A DNA stretch of 64,000 nt from JAJTFW01 sp046330075 (GCA_046330075.1 JAXLTL010000011.1:41435-105434); one strand, 5' to 3'. Counted from the first letter of the stretch, positions 1 through 8,859 are shown. Notes: a model not told the origin generated them from the sequence alone. Translations and numbers: made by a program.

Positions 1-2
1 GA

Positions 3-977
3 ACATTTGTTCTTCCCAATCCCGATGAAACCGGCATTCCCTCTTCCCAACTTGACCTTAAGCATGCAAAAGTTAATCTGGGAATCGATGACCTGCGCGG
101 TATTGAAGAACAAGTATCTATTAACTGGAACCAGCAACAGGTGGCTTTCAATTCCGGGCTGACAGATCAGGAACTCACCAAATCCGGTATTCACGCGAAT
201 GTAAATCTGGAAGGTCAGCGCATTGATTCAAATTACACCTTCGGTATTAAACTTGCCTTGAAAGGGAGTCAAAACATCCGCTTTGTACCGGTAGGGAAAA
301 CAACAAATGTTGAGCTGGCTTCACAATGGGCGAGTCCGAGTTTCGCAGGATCCTTTCTGCCCGATCAGCGTACAGTCAGCGACAAAGGATTCAGTGCTAT
401 GTGGAACATTCAGCATCTCAACAGAAACTATCCGCAATGGTGGACCGGCAACCGTTATGAAGTAGCAGGATCGGCTTTTGGGGTGGATTTATACACTCCG
501 GTCGACAACTATCAGAAAACCTATCGTTCCATACATTACTCCATTCTGTTCATTGCTGCTACATTTCTTGTTTTCTTCTTCATTGAAGTGATAAGAAAAA
601 TAATGATACACCCTATTCAATACTTCCTGGTAGGAATTGCGTTGGTGATCTTTTACATTTTACTTTTATCGCTGTCGGAACATATTGGTTTTAATCCGGC
701 CTTTCTTGTTTCCGCGCTCTCCACAATCGCATTGATCGTGCTGTATGCAAAATCGATTCTTCATTCCACTGCGCTGGGAAGTATGCTGGGAGGAATCATC
801 ACTATCCTCTATGCCTTTATTTTCATCATCATTCAGGAAGAAGATTATGCACTACTCATGGGAAGTATAGGTATCTTTATGGTACTGGCCATTACCATGT
901 TTGTTTCCCGGAAGATAAACTGGTTTGAAATTCATAACGTCCGAAAAAACAAAGGGCCTGCCAACGAACTTGTTTAA
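3..977 (+). CDS. creD: CreD family inner membrane protein (3' part; start lies before the window)
   Basis: The reading frame is open from the first full codon at base 3, so the gene is cut by the window edge. About 324 residues are visible. The first ~170 residues form a soluble, presumably periplasmic part; after it come closely spaced hydrophobic helices (roughly bases 535-930), with the segment EEDYALLMGSIGIFMVLAIT near the end. That arrangement (large periplasmic loop, then a helix cluster with the EDYALLMGS motif) is typical of CreD/inner membrane protein CreD-like proteins, which in E. coli belong to the CreBC regulon and affect envelope integrity. The function in Bacteroidota is not well defined. 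The GTG at 141 is internal and is not the start. A strong hairpin follows the stop codon. Confidence 0.85.
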   Translation, partial: TFVLPNPDETGIPSSQLDLKHAKVNLGIDDLRGIEEQVSINWNQQQVAFNSGLTDQELTKSGIHANVNLEGQRIDSNYTFGIKLALKGSQNIRFVPVGKTTNVELASQWASPSFAGSFLPDQRTVSDKGFSAMWNIQHLNRNYPQWWTGNRYEVAGSAFGVDLYTPVDNYQKTYRSIHYSILFIAATFLVFFFIEVIRKIMIHPIQYFLVGIALVIFYILLLSLSEHIGFNPAFLVSALSTIALIVLYAKSILHSTALGSMLGGIITILYAFIFIIIQEEDYALLMGSIGIFMVLAITMFVSRKINWFEIHNVRKNKGPANELV

Positions 978-982
978 AAAAA

Positions 983-1016
983 GCGTCGGCACTTCAATAA
1001 AATGAAGTGCCGACGC
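983..1016 (-). terminator. Hairpin terminator between convergent genes
   Basis: A perfect 14-bp stem (983-996 pairs with 1003-1016) encloses a 6-nt loop. On the minus strand it is followed by a run of seven T (bases 976-982 read in reverse), so it is a good intrinsic terminator for the T9SS gene ending at 1030. The plus side lacks a T tract, so termination of creD is less certain. Confidence 0.8.
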
Positions 1017-1029
1017 TGATATTATGGTA

Positions 1030-2727
1030 TTAGTTCTTTATAAATTTTGCAGCGTGTTGGCTACCGTTTTCATCGAGTACACGTATCAGATACACTCCGG
1101 TATTCCAGGATTCAACATTTAACTTCACTTCAGGCTGATGCTGTTCATTCATTTCATACACCAACTTACCTGACAGGTCAAATACTGAAACGGTTTGTAT
1201 ACCAGAAGAAATTCCAATCGTTACCACCGACGTTCCGGGGTTGGGAGCCATCTGAATTGCTACTCCGTCTTTTTCATTGGTCTCACCAGCTATCCTGGGC
1301 ACAGCAGGGATAGAGTACTTAACAATAAAGGGAGCCTCTATATTATCCAGCCCGTTAGAGTAGATAATCTTCACCTTGGTACCAATCCAGTAGATATGTA
1401 AACCATCACCATCCAGCACGGAAGTAGTACCCGTGATCCCTGTATAGTCGGGCACAGGAAACTGTGAAGGAGAAAAACTATGTAAGGCAACATCGGTATA
1501 TTCAAGATTTAAATAATCATCGTACTGCGCAAGTACGCTTTTCACCTTTGTAGAATTAACTTCAGTATATGCAGTAAGATAATACCGGTTGTTAGGCGCG
1601 TAGAAAATATTCATGGGATGATCGTTCTGATTAGAGCTTCCTCTGTAATACCGTGTTGCCAGTGTACTACCGGCGGCACTGTATTTCCGAAGACAAACAT
1701 CATTGTTGTTTACACCCATGGAGGTATTCAGCAAATCATACGCCACCGTAATATTTCCTGCATTATCAAAACAGATTGACCCGGCCCCATCTCCCAGATT
1801 GGCTGTGCCGCTCATGTATTTTGTCCAGACGCGTGTTCCCGCGCTATTATATTTTACAAACATTCCGTCAGTTTCTGCTCCGGCAACACGAACACTTGAA
1901 CAGGTAAAATAGATATCACCGGCGGGTGAAATTTCCATCTTGGAAGGGATGTCTGCATTCACACCAGCCAGAGCATTGAACGTTTTCTTCCAAACCTGTA
2001 CACCGGAAGAATTCAGTTTTTGCAGTATAATCTGCGATCCGTTGGTTGGAGAAGTAGACGTCCCGAGGAGGTAGACATCCCCTGCAGCAGTTGCACGCAC
2101 AATTACAGGGACAAAAGTACTTACATTGACAAAGAACAATTGATTGCCGATATCTGAAAAGCAGGATAGAAAATAACCGGTAGACTCCAAATATCCCAAC
2201 CAATAAATTTTGGCGCCATTTACATGAGCCGCGATGGTATAATCAGTTGCTCCGAGCGTACTCGAGGGACTATATAAATATCTTCGCCATACTTCAGTGA
2301 GTGCGGAATTATATTTGATCAGTATGGCATCGTGACCGTACGCCTCATCGTAATAGTATTTTCCACCGGTATAATAGTTGCCACTACCGTCTTTCTCGAG
2401 GCATGTTGTATAATCCTTCTGCGTGTAATCAGGGTAAGGAAGAGGCGAAGGGTTGGAAAAGTAAAACATCGATTGTGAGCTGCCCCATAACTTCCTGAAT
2501 TGCATTTTCGAGTAGAGTAACCCTCCGGGGTTATAATTAATTGCGGTTTCAGCCAATAATAATCCCTGATCCGGTGTACCAACACCATATTGATAAGAGT
2601 AGTCCATGTAAGATGCCATGTCAGAGTAATAGTAAATACTATCCCTTGTAGGCTGGGCTTTTGCCGGAAGTGCCATGCCAATGGCAATACAAATCGCCAT
2701 CAGTAATCTGGATACGTCTTTTTTCAT
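1030..2727 (-). CDS. Secreted beta-propeller-like protein with T9SS type A sorting domain
   Basis: The ATG at 2727 is chosen as start because it opens a clean signal peptide (MKKDVSRLLMAICIAIGMAL, cleavage near AKAQ); the frame extends 30 codons further upstream without features. The body of the 565-residue protein has repeated blocks of the form DGSGNYYxGGKY, ILIKYNSALTEVW, ILQKLNSSGVQVWKK and FVKYNSAGTRVW, which resemble SBBP-type propeller blades. The last ~80 residues (MAPNPGTSVV, then VSVFDLSGKLVYE, ending FIKN) match a T9SS type A C-terminal sorting domain, so the protein is expected to be exported across the outer membrane. Ligand and role are unknown. It is a clear paralogue of the protein at 3868-5556. 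Confidence 0.85.
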   Translation of the reverse strand: MKKDVSRLLMAICIAIGMALPAKAQPTRDSIYYYSDMASYMDYSYQYGVGTPDQGLLLAETAINYNPGGLLYSKMQFRKLWGSSQSMFYFSNPSPLPYPDYTQKDYTTCLEKDGSGNYYTGGKYYYDEAYGHDAILIKYNSALTEVWRRYLYSPSSTLGATDYTIAAHVNGAKIYWLGYLESTGYFLSCFSDIGNQLFFVNVSTFVPVIVRATAAGDVYLLGTSTSPTNGSQIILQKLNSSGVQVWKKTFNALAGVNADIPSKMEISPAGDIYFTCSSVRVAGAETDGMFVKYNSAGTRVWTKYMSGTANLGDGAGSICFDNAGNITVAYDLLNTSMGVNNNDVCLRKYSAAGSTLATRYYRGSSNQNDHPMNIFYAPNNRYYLTAYTEVNSTKVKSVLAQYDDYLNLEYTDVALHSFSPSQFPVPDYTGITGTTSVLDGDGLHIYWIGTKVKIIYSNGLDNIEAPFIVKYSIPAVPRIAGETNEKDGVAIQMAPNPGTSVVTIGISSGIQTVSVFDLSGKLVYEMNEQHQPEVKLNVESWNTGVYLIRVLDENGSQHAAKFIKN

Positions 2728-3048
2728 ATTTCTGGTTTTACTCAAATTTGTAAAATTCCAAAGATTCGGGAATGAGTTTTTGAGTATGTGGCAGATTTCT
2801 CTGATTAAATGGTACAAAACCGCTACAATTCAGTTCGAATACGCTGATGGTTCTTCAATTACCTTAAAGTTTAATTGCTGTATTGGAATTGTGCTGCCTG
2901 AGTACATTCAATGCCCCGGTCGTCAGATATATAAAGCAGATGGCAGCTAAACTGCACTAAACGTTGCCTAAAAATTTCAGGCATTACTTAGTGCCGAGGT
3001 ATCCCTGATTTAGAGGCAGAACTTCTTGGTCAACCGATTCAGGATTCA
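2728..3048. other. Intergenic stretch upstream of the first T9SS paralogue, no gene seen
   Basis: No convincing reading frame, RNA gene or strong promoter was seen. The stretch is AT-rich near the T9SS start codon and grades into the repeat array beginning near 3049. The short plus-strand frame crossing it has an unnatural composition and no ribosome binding site. Confidence 0.4.
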
Positions 3049-3626
3049 ACCCCTGCACAAGTTACATCTCGCCTGCATTTTCGACAAACCAAGTTGCCAA
3101 AGATGGAACGCGGATGAAGCTGATTTTGCTGATGGTCGCTGATTTTATTTGTCTTTAGGCCGGTCGCGACCGGATAATATTTGTCGCATGGCCGGTCGTT
3201 AGCGGCCACTACCAATTGTGTACGGGCGTGCCCTGCGTGAACTGCAAAGCCTCGGGATGCTGAACCCTTACTCCTGATACATCTCGCCTGCATTTTCGAG
3301 AATCAACATTGTCGAAAGGAGGAACGCGGATGAAGCTGATTTTGCAGATGGTCGCTGATTTTATTTGTCTTCAGGCCGGTCACCACCGGATAATATTTGT
3401 CGCATGGCCGGTCGTTAGCGGCCACTACCAATCGTGTACGGGCGTGCCCTGCGTGAACTGCAAAGCCTCTGGATGCAAGACCCCTGCACCTGATACATCT
3501 CGCCTGCATTTTCGAGACACCACATTGGCAAAAGGGGGAACGCGGATCGCCTTCGGCTAACGCTGATCAGGCTGATGGTCGCTGATTTTATTTGTCTCAT
3601 GGCCGGTCGCGACCGGCCACTACCAT
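3049..3626. repeat. Tandem array of ~215-bp intergenic repeat (two full units and one partial)
   Basis: The word acatctcgcctgcatttt recurs at 3064, 3279 and 3495, giving periods of 215 and 216 bp. Each full unit has the same order of blocks: acatctcgcctgcattttcga, ggaacgcggatgaagctgat, gatggtcgctgattttattt, a GGTCGCGACC-type palindrome, gtacgggcgtgccctgcgtg and aaagcctc. Unit three lacks the middle part and ends in the perfect 18-bp palindrome GGCCGGTCGCGACCGGCC at 3601-3618. Short reading frames inside encode the same meaningless peptide in each unit, so I treat the array as non-coding. Related copies lie at 5840-6155 and, diverged, at 45590-45730. Confidence 0.85.
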
Positions 3627-3631
3627 CTATT

Positions 3632-3735
3632 GTCCCTTTTGCCCCTCCCTCCTTGCAAAGCAAGCGGAATTGCCCCTTTGCCCTTCTTGCACCACTGGTT
3701 CCTCTTGCACTTTTGACTCTCTTGCTCCTCCTCAG
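3632..3735. repeat. Low-complexity run of short degenerate units (TTGCCCCT/CTTGC type)
   Basis: Loosely repeated 9-10-base units built on cccctttgccc and cttgc run through this stretch. The reverse complement resembles the GGGGCAAGA units at 18823-18868, suggesting the same class of simple intergenic repeat in opposite orientation. Confidence 0.5.
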
Positions 3736-3818
3736 ATGATTTCTATTTATTATGATCAGATTCAATTTTCTGCAGCTGCATTTCCGGAGTCTGAGCCATC
3801 ATCAACGAATAAAAAAAG

Positions 3819-3852
3819 AACGGCCGTAGCTCACATTAATGAGTACGGCCGT
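3819..3852 (-). terminator. Intrinsic terminator of the second T9SS paralogue
   Basis: A 10-bp outer stem (AACGGCCGTA with TACGGCCGTT) and a 4-bp inner stem form a hairpin just downstream of the minus-strand stop at 3868. On the minus strand the stem is followed by a T run (bases 3811-3817), as expected for intrinsic termination. Confidence 0.8.
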
Positions 3853-3867
3853 TGCTCTCAGAATTAT

Positions 3868-5556
3868 TTATTGCTTCACTAACCTGCTGGTTTCAACCTG
3901 ATTTTCCTGATCGGTGACACGAACTACATAAACTCCATTTCTCCATAGCTGGATATCCAGTCTTTGTGTATTCTGACCAAGGTCTTCTTCCTGCCAGATT
4001 AACCGGCCACTCTCGTCATATACTTCCAGCTGCCTTATTTCATTCTTAGAATTGATGAACACCTGATCACTGGCTGGATTCGGGAAAAGCGATAGCTTTG
4101 AATCTTCCATAGTCGATTCACTTTCACTCATACGGGGAACAACAGGCAAAGAATACTTGATAATAAACGGAGCAATGATATTATCAAGTCCCATGGCATA
4201 TGTAACACTCGATTTCGTTCCGATCCAGTATAAAAACATTCCTGACCGATCCAATACCGAAGTTGTTACACCGATATAGACATTGTCCGGGAAACCATAG
4301 GGATTGAAACTATGCGTCATAACATCCGTGTATTCAAGATTCAGAGAAGGATCGTATTGCGCTACAACACTTTTCACAGTGACATTGTCAACTGAAGTCT
4401 GAGCTATAAGATAAAAACGGCCATTGGGAGCAAAATAAATATTTTCCGGAGAATCATGCTTATTCCCACTGCCTTTATAATACCTGGTGGCTAGGGTACT
4501 ACCTGTAGGACTATACTTTCTCATACAGACATCATAATTGTAAACACCAAGGTTTGAATTCAGAACTGTATAAGCAACAACAATATTTCCTGAGCCATCA
4601 AAACATAATTTTCCGGCACCATCATTTGAATTTGCAGATCCGTTTATATACTTCGACCAAACACGGGTGCCACTGCTGTTATATTTTACCAGCATGGCAT
4701 CACTATTACCTACCGTTCTTTCACAAGCAGCCGTGAAATATATATCTCCGGACGCATCAATTTCCATATGGGCCGGCAGGTCAGCGTTCAGACCGGCTAA
4801 AGCATTATATGTTTTCTTCCACACCTGCACTCCGGAACTATTCAGTTTTTGAAGTACAACCTGTGAACCATTTGTACCTGACGTAGATGATCCTAATACA
4901 TACACATCACCCGATGCATTCACCCGTACCATCTGTGGAGTAAACGTACTGACGTTCGTGAAGAACAGCTGAGCGCCAATATCCGAATAACAAGCTAAAA
5001 AATAACCGGTCTGTCCCAGATATCCCAACCAGTATAATTTATTCCCCTTAGCATATACTGAAATAGTATAGTCGTCAGGTCCTGTGCCTCCACCAGAAGG
5101 GCCACTGTATAAGTATTGACGCCATACTTCCACAAGTGAAGAATTGTATTTAATCAGGACGGCATCATGTTTATATACATTATCGTAATAATACTTACCT
5201 CCAGCGTAATAGTTACCACTTCCATCCGCTTCTAAACATGTTGTTTTATCGCTTTGAGTATAATCAGGAACTGCGATTGGGTTTGAAAAATCGAAATTGG
5301 TCTGGAAGCTGCCCCAACGTTTTGTCAGATTCATCTTTGAATACAACAATCCACCCGGATTATAGTACTCCGCCGTTTCAGCCAGAAGCAACCCATTATC
5401 AGATGTTGCAACTCCATGAAGATAGCTCCAATCTACAGAAGATACATAATCGCTATAGTAAACAACTTCCTCTCTCACTGGTTGCGCAACCATCAGACTC
5501 GACCAGCAACAATTGATGGTTATGAGGAACAAGATCAGGTTTTTAGTGTTTTTCAT
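3868..5556 (-). CDS. Secreted beta-propeller-like protein with T9SS type A sorting domain (paralogue)
   Basis: There are two in-frame starts, ATG at 5571 and at 5556; the latter (MKNTKNLILFLITINCCWSS) gives the more compact signal peptide ending near MVAQ. The protein follows the 1030-2727 product along its whole length: the same DGSGNYYAGGKYYYD block, the same LQKLNSSGVQVWKKTYNALA block and the same VKYNSSGTRVWSKY block. It ends in a T9SS type A domain (FPNPASDQVF, LEVYDESGRLIWQ, RLVKQ). The two copies have clearly diverged, so the duplication is not recent. The gene is bracketed by near-identical direct repeats at 3063-3198 and 6003-6138. Function unknown; surface or secreted protein by inference. 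Confidence 0.85.
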   Translation of the reverse strand: MKNTKNLILFLITINCCWSSLMVAQPVREEVVYYSDYVSSVDWSYLHGVATSDNGLLLAETAEYYNPGGLLYSKMNLTKRWGSFQTNFDFSNPIAVPDYTQSDKTTCLEADGSGNYYAGGKYYYDNVYKHDAVLIKYNSSLVEVWRQYLYSGPSGGGTGPDDYTISVYAKGNKLYWLGYLGQTGYFLACYSDIGAQLFFTNVSTFTPQMVRVNASGDVYVLGSSTSGTNGSQVVLQKLNSSGVQVWKKTYNALAGLNADLPAHMEIDASGDIYFTAACERTVGNSDAMLVKYNSSGTRVWSKYINGSANSNDGAGKLCFDGSGNIVVAYTVLNSNLGVYNYDVCMRKYSPTGSTLATRYYKGSGNKHDSPENIYFAPNGRFYLIAQTSVDNVTVKSVVAQYDPSLNLEYTDVMTHSFNPYGFPDNVYIGVTTSVLDRSGMFLYWIGTKSSVTYAMGLDNIIAPFIIKYSLPVVPRMSESESTMEDSKLSLFPNPASDQVFINSKNEIRQLEVYDESGRLIWQEEDLGQNTQRLDIQLWRNGVYVVRVTDQENQVETSRLVKQ

Positions 5557-5839
5557 TTTGATGATTTTCATGAAAAGTGCAAAAACCCTTTAAGCTTATC
5601 ATGGAATTTTGAGTATCCGGCTAGAAAAAATTAGTATTCGGCAATTCCATAAACCACGACAAAGGGATTTAAGGCTGATCATGCAGTGTATGTTTAATCC
5701 CGAACATCTTTAGCTCCACTGTATTTTAGATATCCCGCGTTCCAAAACAAGCAGGAGCGGTTCAGGCTGATCCCGATCGTCCACCACCACCTCTGCAACT
5801 CAGAAACCCCGGAGCTTTGCTACGAACTCAAACGCATCG
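5557..5839. other. Intergenic stretch with no gene seen
   Basis: This is the leader of the T9SS gene at 5556 followed by unremarkable sequence up to the repeat block at 5840. No reading frame with a sensible composition and no RNA gene was seen. Confidence 0.4.
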
Positions 5840-6155
5840 CCATCGAATAGGGAACGCGGATCGCCTTCGGCTTACGCTGATCAGGCTGATGGTCGCTGAT
5901 TGATATTGTCTTCAGGCCGGTCGCGACCGGACAATACCAATCGTGTACGGACGTGCCCTGCTTGAACTGCAAAGCCTCGGGATGCAGGACCCTTGCACAT
6001 GCTACATCTCGCCTGCATTTTCGACAAACCACGTTGCCAAAGATGGAACGCGGATGAAGCTGATTTTGCTGATGGTCGCTGATTTTATTTGTCTTTAGGC
6101 CGGTCGCGACCGGATAATATTTGTCGCATGGCCGGTCGCGACCGGCCACTACCAC
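5840..6155. repeat. Second locus of the ~215-bp intergenic repeat
   Basis: One partial unit (from about 5849) and one 5' unit part starting at 6003 repeat the blocks seen at 3049-3626. Bases 6003-6138 equal 3063-3198 at every position except one (3092 a, 6032 c). The block ends in a perfect 18-bp palindrome GGCCGGTCGCGACCGGCC at 6130-6147 followed by actacca. The copies are in the same orientation as those on the other side of the T9SS gene. Confidence 0.85.
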
Positions 6156-6163
6156 TTCTGTAA

Positions 6164-6183
6164 TCCCGAGGCTACGCTCGGGA
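6164..6183. terminator. Small hairpin downstream of purQ
   Basis: A 7-bp stem (tcccgag with ctcggga) encloses a 6-nt loop 33 bases beyond the purQ stop. No T tract follows on the minus strand, so this may be a repeat-borne hairpin and not a true intrinsic terminator. Confidence 0.35.
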
Positions 6184-6215
6184 CGCAAGCGCTCTGAAAC
6201 TTCGCAACTCCCCTC

Positions 6216-6908
6216 TCAGGCCAAAACCGTATTCAGAATCGAATCGAAAATCAATTTGCCGTCGGTATTGCCGAGAACAGATTCGCTGGCACGTTCCGGG
6301 TGGGGCATCATACCAAAAACATTGCGTTGCTTGTTGCAGATACCGGCGATGTTATCAAGCGCGCCATTCGGATTACTTTCTGCTGTGATATTACCTTGCT
6401 CATCGCAGTAGCGGAACAGCACCTGGTTATTGTCCTTGATTTGCTGCAAGGTGGACTCATCGCAGTAAAAACGGCCTTCACCGTGCGCGATGGGAACCTT
6501 TGCGGTTTGTCCAACGCTGAACTTTGATGTGATCACCGATTCATCGGTCTCACAACGAAGATTTACATTCTTACAAATAAACTGGTGATTGTTGTTGTGC
6601 AGCAATGCACCGGGGAGGAGATGTGATTCGGTAAGGATCTGAAATCCGTTACAGATACCGAATACAAATCCGCCTTTATCGGCAAATTCGCAAACTTCCT
6701 GCATGATGGGTGAAAAACGGGCGATGGCACCGGAGCGGAGATAATCGCCGTAAGAAAATCCTCCCGGCAGCAAAATAAAATCACAGCCTTGCAGGGTATG
6801 GTCTTTATGCCATAGTTCTACAACTTCCTTCTTCATCACGTTTCTTACCACGTGGATGAGGTCCTTATCGCAGTTAGAGCCGGGGAAGATGACAACGCCG
6901 AATTTCAT
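6216..6908 (-). CDS. purQ: Phosphoribosylformylglycinamidine synthase subunit PurQ (glutaminase)
   Basis: PurQ is the glutamine amidotransferase subunit of FGAM synthase in purine synthesis. It supplies ammonia to PurL; it is cytosolic. The ATG at 6908 is chosen because it opens directly into MKFGVVIFPGSNCDKDL, the normal family start; the frame continues 8 codons upstream. Class I amidotransferase signatures are present: the LLPGGFSYGDYLRSGAIA loop, the nucleophile in GICNGFQILTES and the His/Glu pair in MMPHPERASE near the C-terminus. The length (230 residues) fits small PurQ, implying a separate PurS and PurL elsewhere. purD (26.6 kb) and a purF homologue (30.5 kb) are in the window but not in an operon with it. 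Confidence 0.96.
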   Translation of the reverse strand: MKFGVVIFPGSNCDKDLIHVVRNVMKKEVVELWHKDHTLQGCDFILLPGGFSYGDYLRSGAIARFSPIMQEVCEFADKGGFVFGICNGFQILTESHLLPGALLHNNNHQFICKNVNLRCETDESVITSKFSVGQTAKVPIAHGEGRFYCDESTLQQIKDNNQVLFRYCDEQGNITAESNPNGALDNIAGICNKQRNVFGMMPHPERASESVLGNTDGKLIFDSILNTVLA

Positions 6909-6929
6909 GGGAGCAGGTTTTAACTTATG

Positions 6930-6937
6930 CAAAGGTA
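6930..6937 (-). promoter_or_regulatory. Bacteroidota -7 element for purQ
   Basis: Reading the minus strand, TACCTTTG matches the Bacteroidota -7 consensus TAnnTTTG and lies about 20 bases before the purQ ATG at 6908. A clear -33 TTTG was not found. Confidence 0.45.
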
Positions 6938-7012
6938 CACGTTAAAAAAGTATCCCTGACGGCATTTTATAACTTTCAGGCTTTGCTATCTTCACCGGTA
7001 AATTGAACGGCT

Positions 7013-7663
7013 ATGAAAAAAATACTCCCTCTTCTCCTCTTCCTGTTTACGGGCTACCTTGTTGAGGCTCAAAGCGAAACCGGATTTCAGATCCGCGCCG
7101 GTATGGGCTTCGCGGTGTATGGCACCAAGTCAACTACTACCATCAACACACCTGTTGGCGACTGGACCGACTCGGAAACCGACGGCGCCGTGACTTTCCA
7201 TTTTCCCATGGAATTCCGCTACGGGTTTAACAAGCATTTAAATGCCGGACTTGATTTCAAGATTGGCTCGTATCTCTATGAACCGGACAGTGGAGATGGA
7301 AAAAGCAATGGTTTTTTTGCTATTGGTCCGGCGGTGGAATATGCGTTTGTTTCACTGGAGCACTTTCGCTGGTATGGCGGACTCGGTATAAATTACTGCA
7401 GTCTTGTATTACAGGAAACAGAATCGTATACAGCTAACAAATATGTATGGTCATATGGAGGTGCCGGATTTAAAATTGGTTCCGGGGTCATGATCATTTT
7501 CGGCGAACACTTCGGATTAAATTTCAATCTGGCCTGGGACTCGCATAATTTCAAACTCAAAAACTACGAGTACAACGGAAAAGATGTCTCACTCGATAAT
7601 TACGAGGCAACCCTAAAAGTACGCGGCCTTGACTTTGGTTTTGGCGCTGCGTACCTGTTCTGA
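7013..7663 (+). CDS. Outer-membrane beta-barrel protein (porin-like), small
   Basis: A signal peptide (MKKILPLLLFLFTGYLVEAQ) precedes a 196-residue mature protein. It has alternating hydrophobic/aromatic strands separated by glycine-rich turns, for example FRYGFNKHLNAGLDFKIGSY and GGLGINYCSL, and it ends in the aromatic strand GLDFGFGAAYLF with a terminal Phe. This is the pattern of an 8- or 10-stranded outer-membrane barrel. The exact family cannot be named. It is monocistronic, with its own terminator at 7679-7708. A Tyr/Gly-rich composition supports membrane insertion; no enzymatic motif is visible. Confidence 0.75.
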   Translation: MKKILPLLLFLFTGYLVEAQSETGFQIRAGMGFAVYGTKSTTTINTPVGDWTDSETDGAVTFHFPMEFRYGFNKHLNAGLDFKIGSYLYEPDSGDGKSNGFFAIGPAVEYAFVSLEHFRWYGGLGINYCSLVLQETESYTANKYVWSYGGAGFKIGSGVMIIFGEHFGLNFNLAWDSHNFKLKNYEYNGKDVSLDNYEATLKVRGLDFGFGAAYLF

Positions 7664-7678
7664 TATCACCCTGAATAA

Positions 7679-7708
7679 AGAGAGGAGCTTTGTTTAAGGC
7701 TCCTCTCT
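7679..7708 (+). terminator. Intrinsic terminator of the beta-barrel gene
   Basis: A perfect 10-bp stem (agagaggagc with gctcctctct) and a 10-nt loop are followed by a T run on the plus strand. It lies between the convergent genes ending at 7663 and 7723 and may serve both. Confidence 0.85.
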
Positions 7709-7722
7709 TTTTTATTGTTCTG

Positions 7723-8679
7723 TTAAAACACTTTTGTTACTACCCGTTTACAGGTATCGGAATTTCCCATGGTATAAAAATGAATCACCGGCACACCGGC
7801 CGCTTTCAGTTCTTTACACTGCTGAATGCACCACTCGATACCCACTTCTTTCGCTTTGTCATTGCCTTCCACCTTACTCATGGCATCTTCCAGTTCATCC
7901 GGAATATCGATGTGAAAAATACTCGGCAACACGGTGAGTTGCTTTTTTGTCGTCATCACTTTAATACCCGGAATGATCGGCACAGTAATATCGGCAGCGC
8001 GGCAAGCCTCCACAAATTCGAAGTATTTCTTATTATCGTAAAACATCTGCGTAACGATATAATCCGCACCGGCATCCACTTTTGCTTTCAGGTATTTCAG
8101 ATCGCTGCGCATATTGGGTGCTTCGAAGTGTTTCTCGGGATAGCCGGCCACGCCGATGCAGAATCCTGTAGGAGCCACATCCTGGAGATCTTCGTCGAGG
8201 TACTGTCCGTGATTCATCGATACCACCTGTTGCAGCAGATCTAACGCATACGCATTACCGCCGGGTTCGGGGACGAAGCTGCCTTCGCTTTTGATGGAAT
8301 CACCACGCAGCACGAGAACATTATCGATGCCGAGGAAGCTCAGGTCAATCAGCGCATTCTCCGTTTCTTCTCTGGAGAAACCGCCGCAGATGATGTGGGG
8401 CACCGCATCGATACCGTATTTGTTCATGATGGCTGCGCAGATACCTACGGTACCCGGACGTTTCTTCACCGATTTCTTTTCAAGGAGTCCGTCGGGGCGC
8501 TTTTTGTACACATATTCCTCACGGTGATAAGTAACATCAATGAAACTGGGATTAAAATCCAGCAGGGGATCAATTGCCTGGTAAATCTCATTCATACTCT
8601 TACCCTTCAGGGGCGGAAGTATTTCGATAGAGAAAAGGGGTTTCCCTTCGGCTTTGCGGATGTGTTCAACTACTTTCAT
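7723..8679 (-). CDS. metF: Methylenetetrahydrofolate reductase (5,10-methylene-THF reductase)
   Basis: MetF reduces 5,10-methylene-THF to 5-methyl-THF with FAD, feeding methionine synthesis. The 318-residue protein has the family start FSIEILPPLKG (the catalytic Glu lies in this EI/LPP strand), the barrel strands FIDVTYHR and GTVGICAAIM, and the FAD/folate segments NVLVLRGDS, GADYIVTQMFYD and VPIIPGIKVM. The length fits bacterial MetF. The frame begins at ATG 8679 with MKVVEHIRKAEGKPLFSIEI, a standard N-terminus. The gene stands alone; no SAM riboswitch was recognised in the 200-base upstream region. Confidence 0.97.
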   Translation of the reverse strand: MKVVEHIRKAEGKPLFSIEILPPLKGKSMNEIYQAIDPLLDFNPSFIDVTYHREEYVYKKRPDGLLEKKSVKKRPGTVGICAAIMNKYGIDAVPHIICGGFSREETENALIDLSFLGIDNVLVLRGDSIKSEGSFVPEPGGNAYALDLLQQVVSMNHGQYLDEDLQDVAPTGFCIGVAGYPEKHFEAPNMRSDLKYLKAKVDAGADYIVTQMFYDNKKYFEFVEACRAADITVPIIPGIKVMTTKKQLTVLPSIFHIDIPDELEDAMSKVEGNDKAKEVGIEWCIQQCKELKAAGVPVIHFYTMGNSDTCKRVVTKVF

Positions 8680-8829
8680 GGGGCGTAGATAGAGAGCCTT
8701 TATACGTGAGGATGCCGTTTTCGGTTCCGGCAGATATCGTGCAAAATTGCATAAGTATTCTCAAAAAGACGGGGTCCGGGCAAAATTTCATACCGTTGGC
8801 CTTTTCAAAAGAATCCTTCAGGAAATAAA

Positions 8830-8859
8830 AAAGCGCCTGTTCCGGAGAACAGACGCTTT
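8830..8859 (-). terminator. Intrinsic terminator of the type B cargo gene
   Basis: A 13-bp stem with one internal mismatch (aaagcgcctgttc with gaacagacgcttt) and a cgga tetraloop is followed on the minus strand by a T run (8825-8832). It lies 20 bases after the stop at 8880. Confidence 0.85.

Noticed and set aside
3039..3560. Short reading frames inside the 215-bp repeat units, encoding near-identical peptides on both strands
   Set aside because: They recur only because the DNA repeat recurs, have no start signals, and the same peptides appear at 5820-6188; they are repeat-borne noise.
7690..8244. 184-codon plus-strand frame antisense to metF
   Set aside because: It lies fully inside the highly conserved metF gene in another frame; shadow frame with biased composition.
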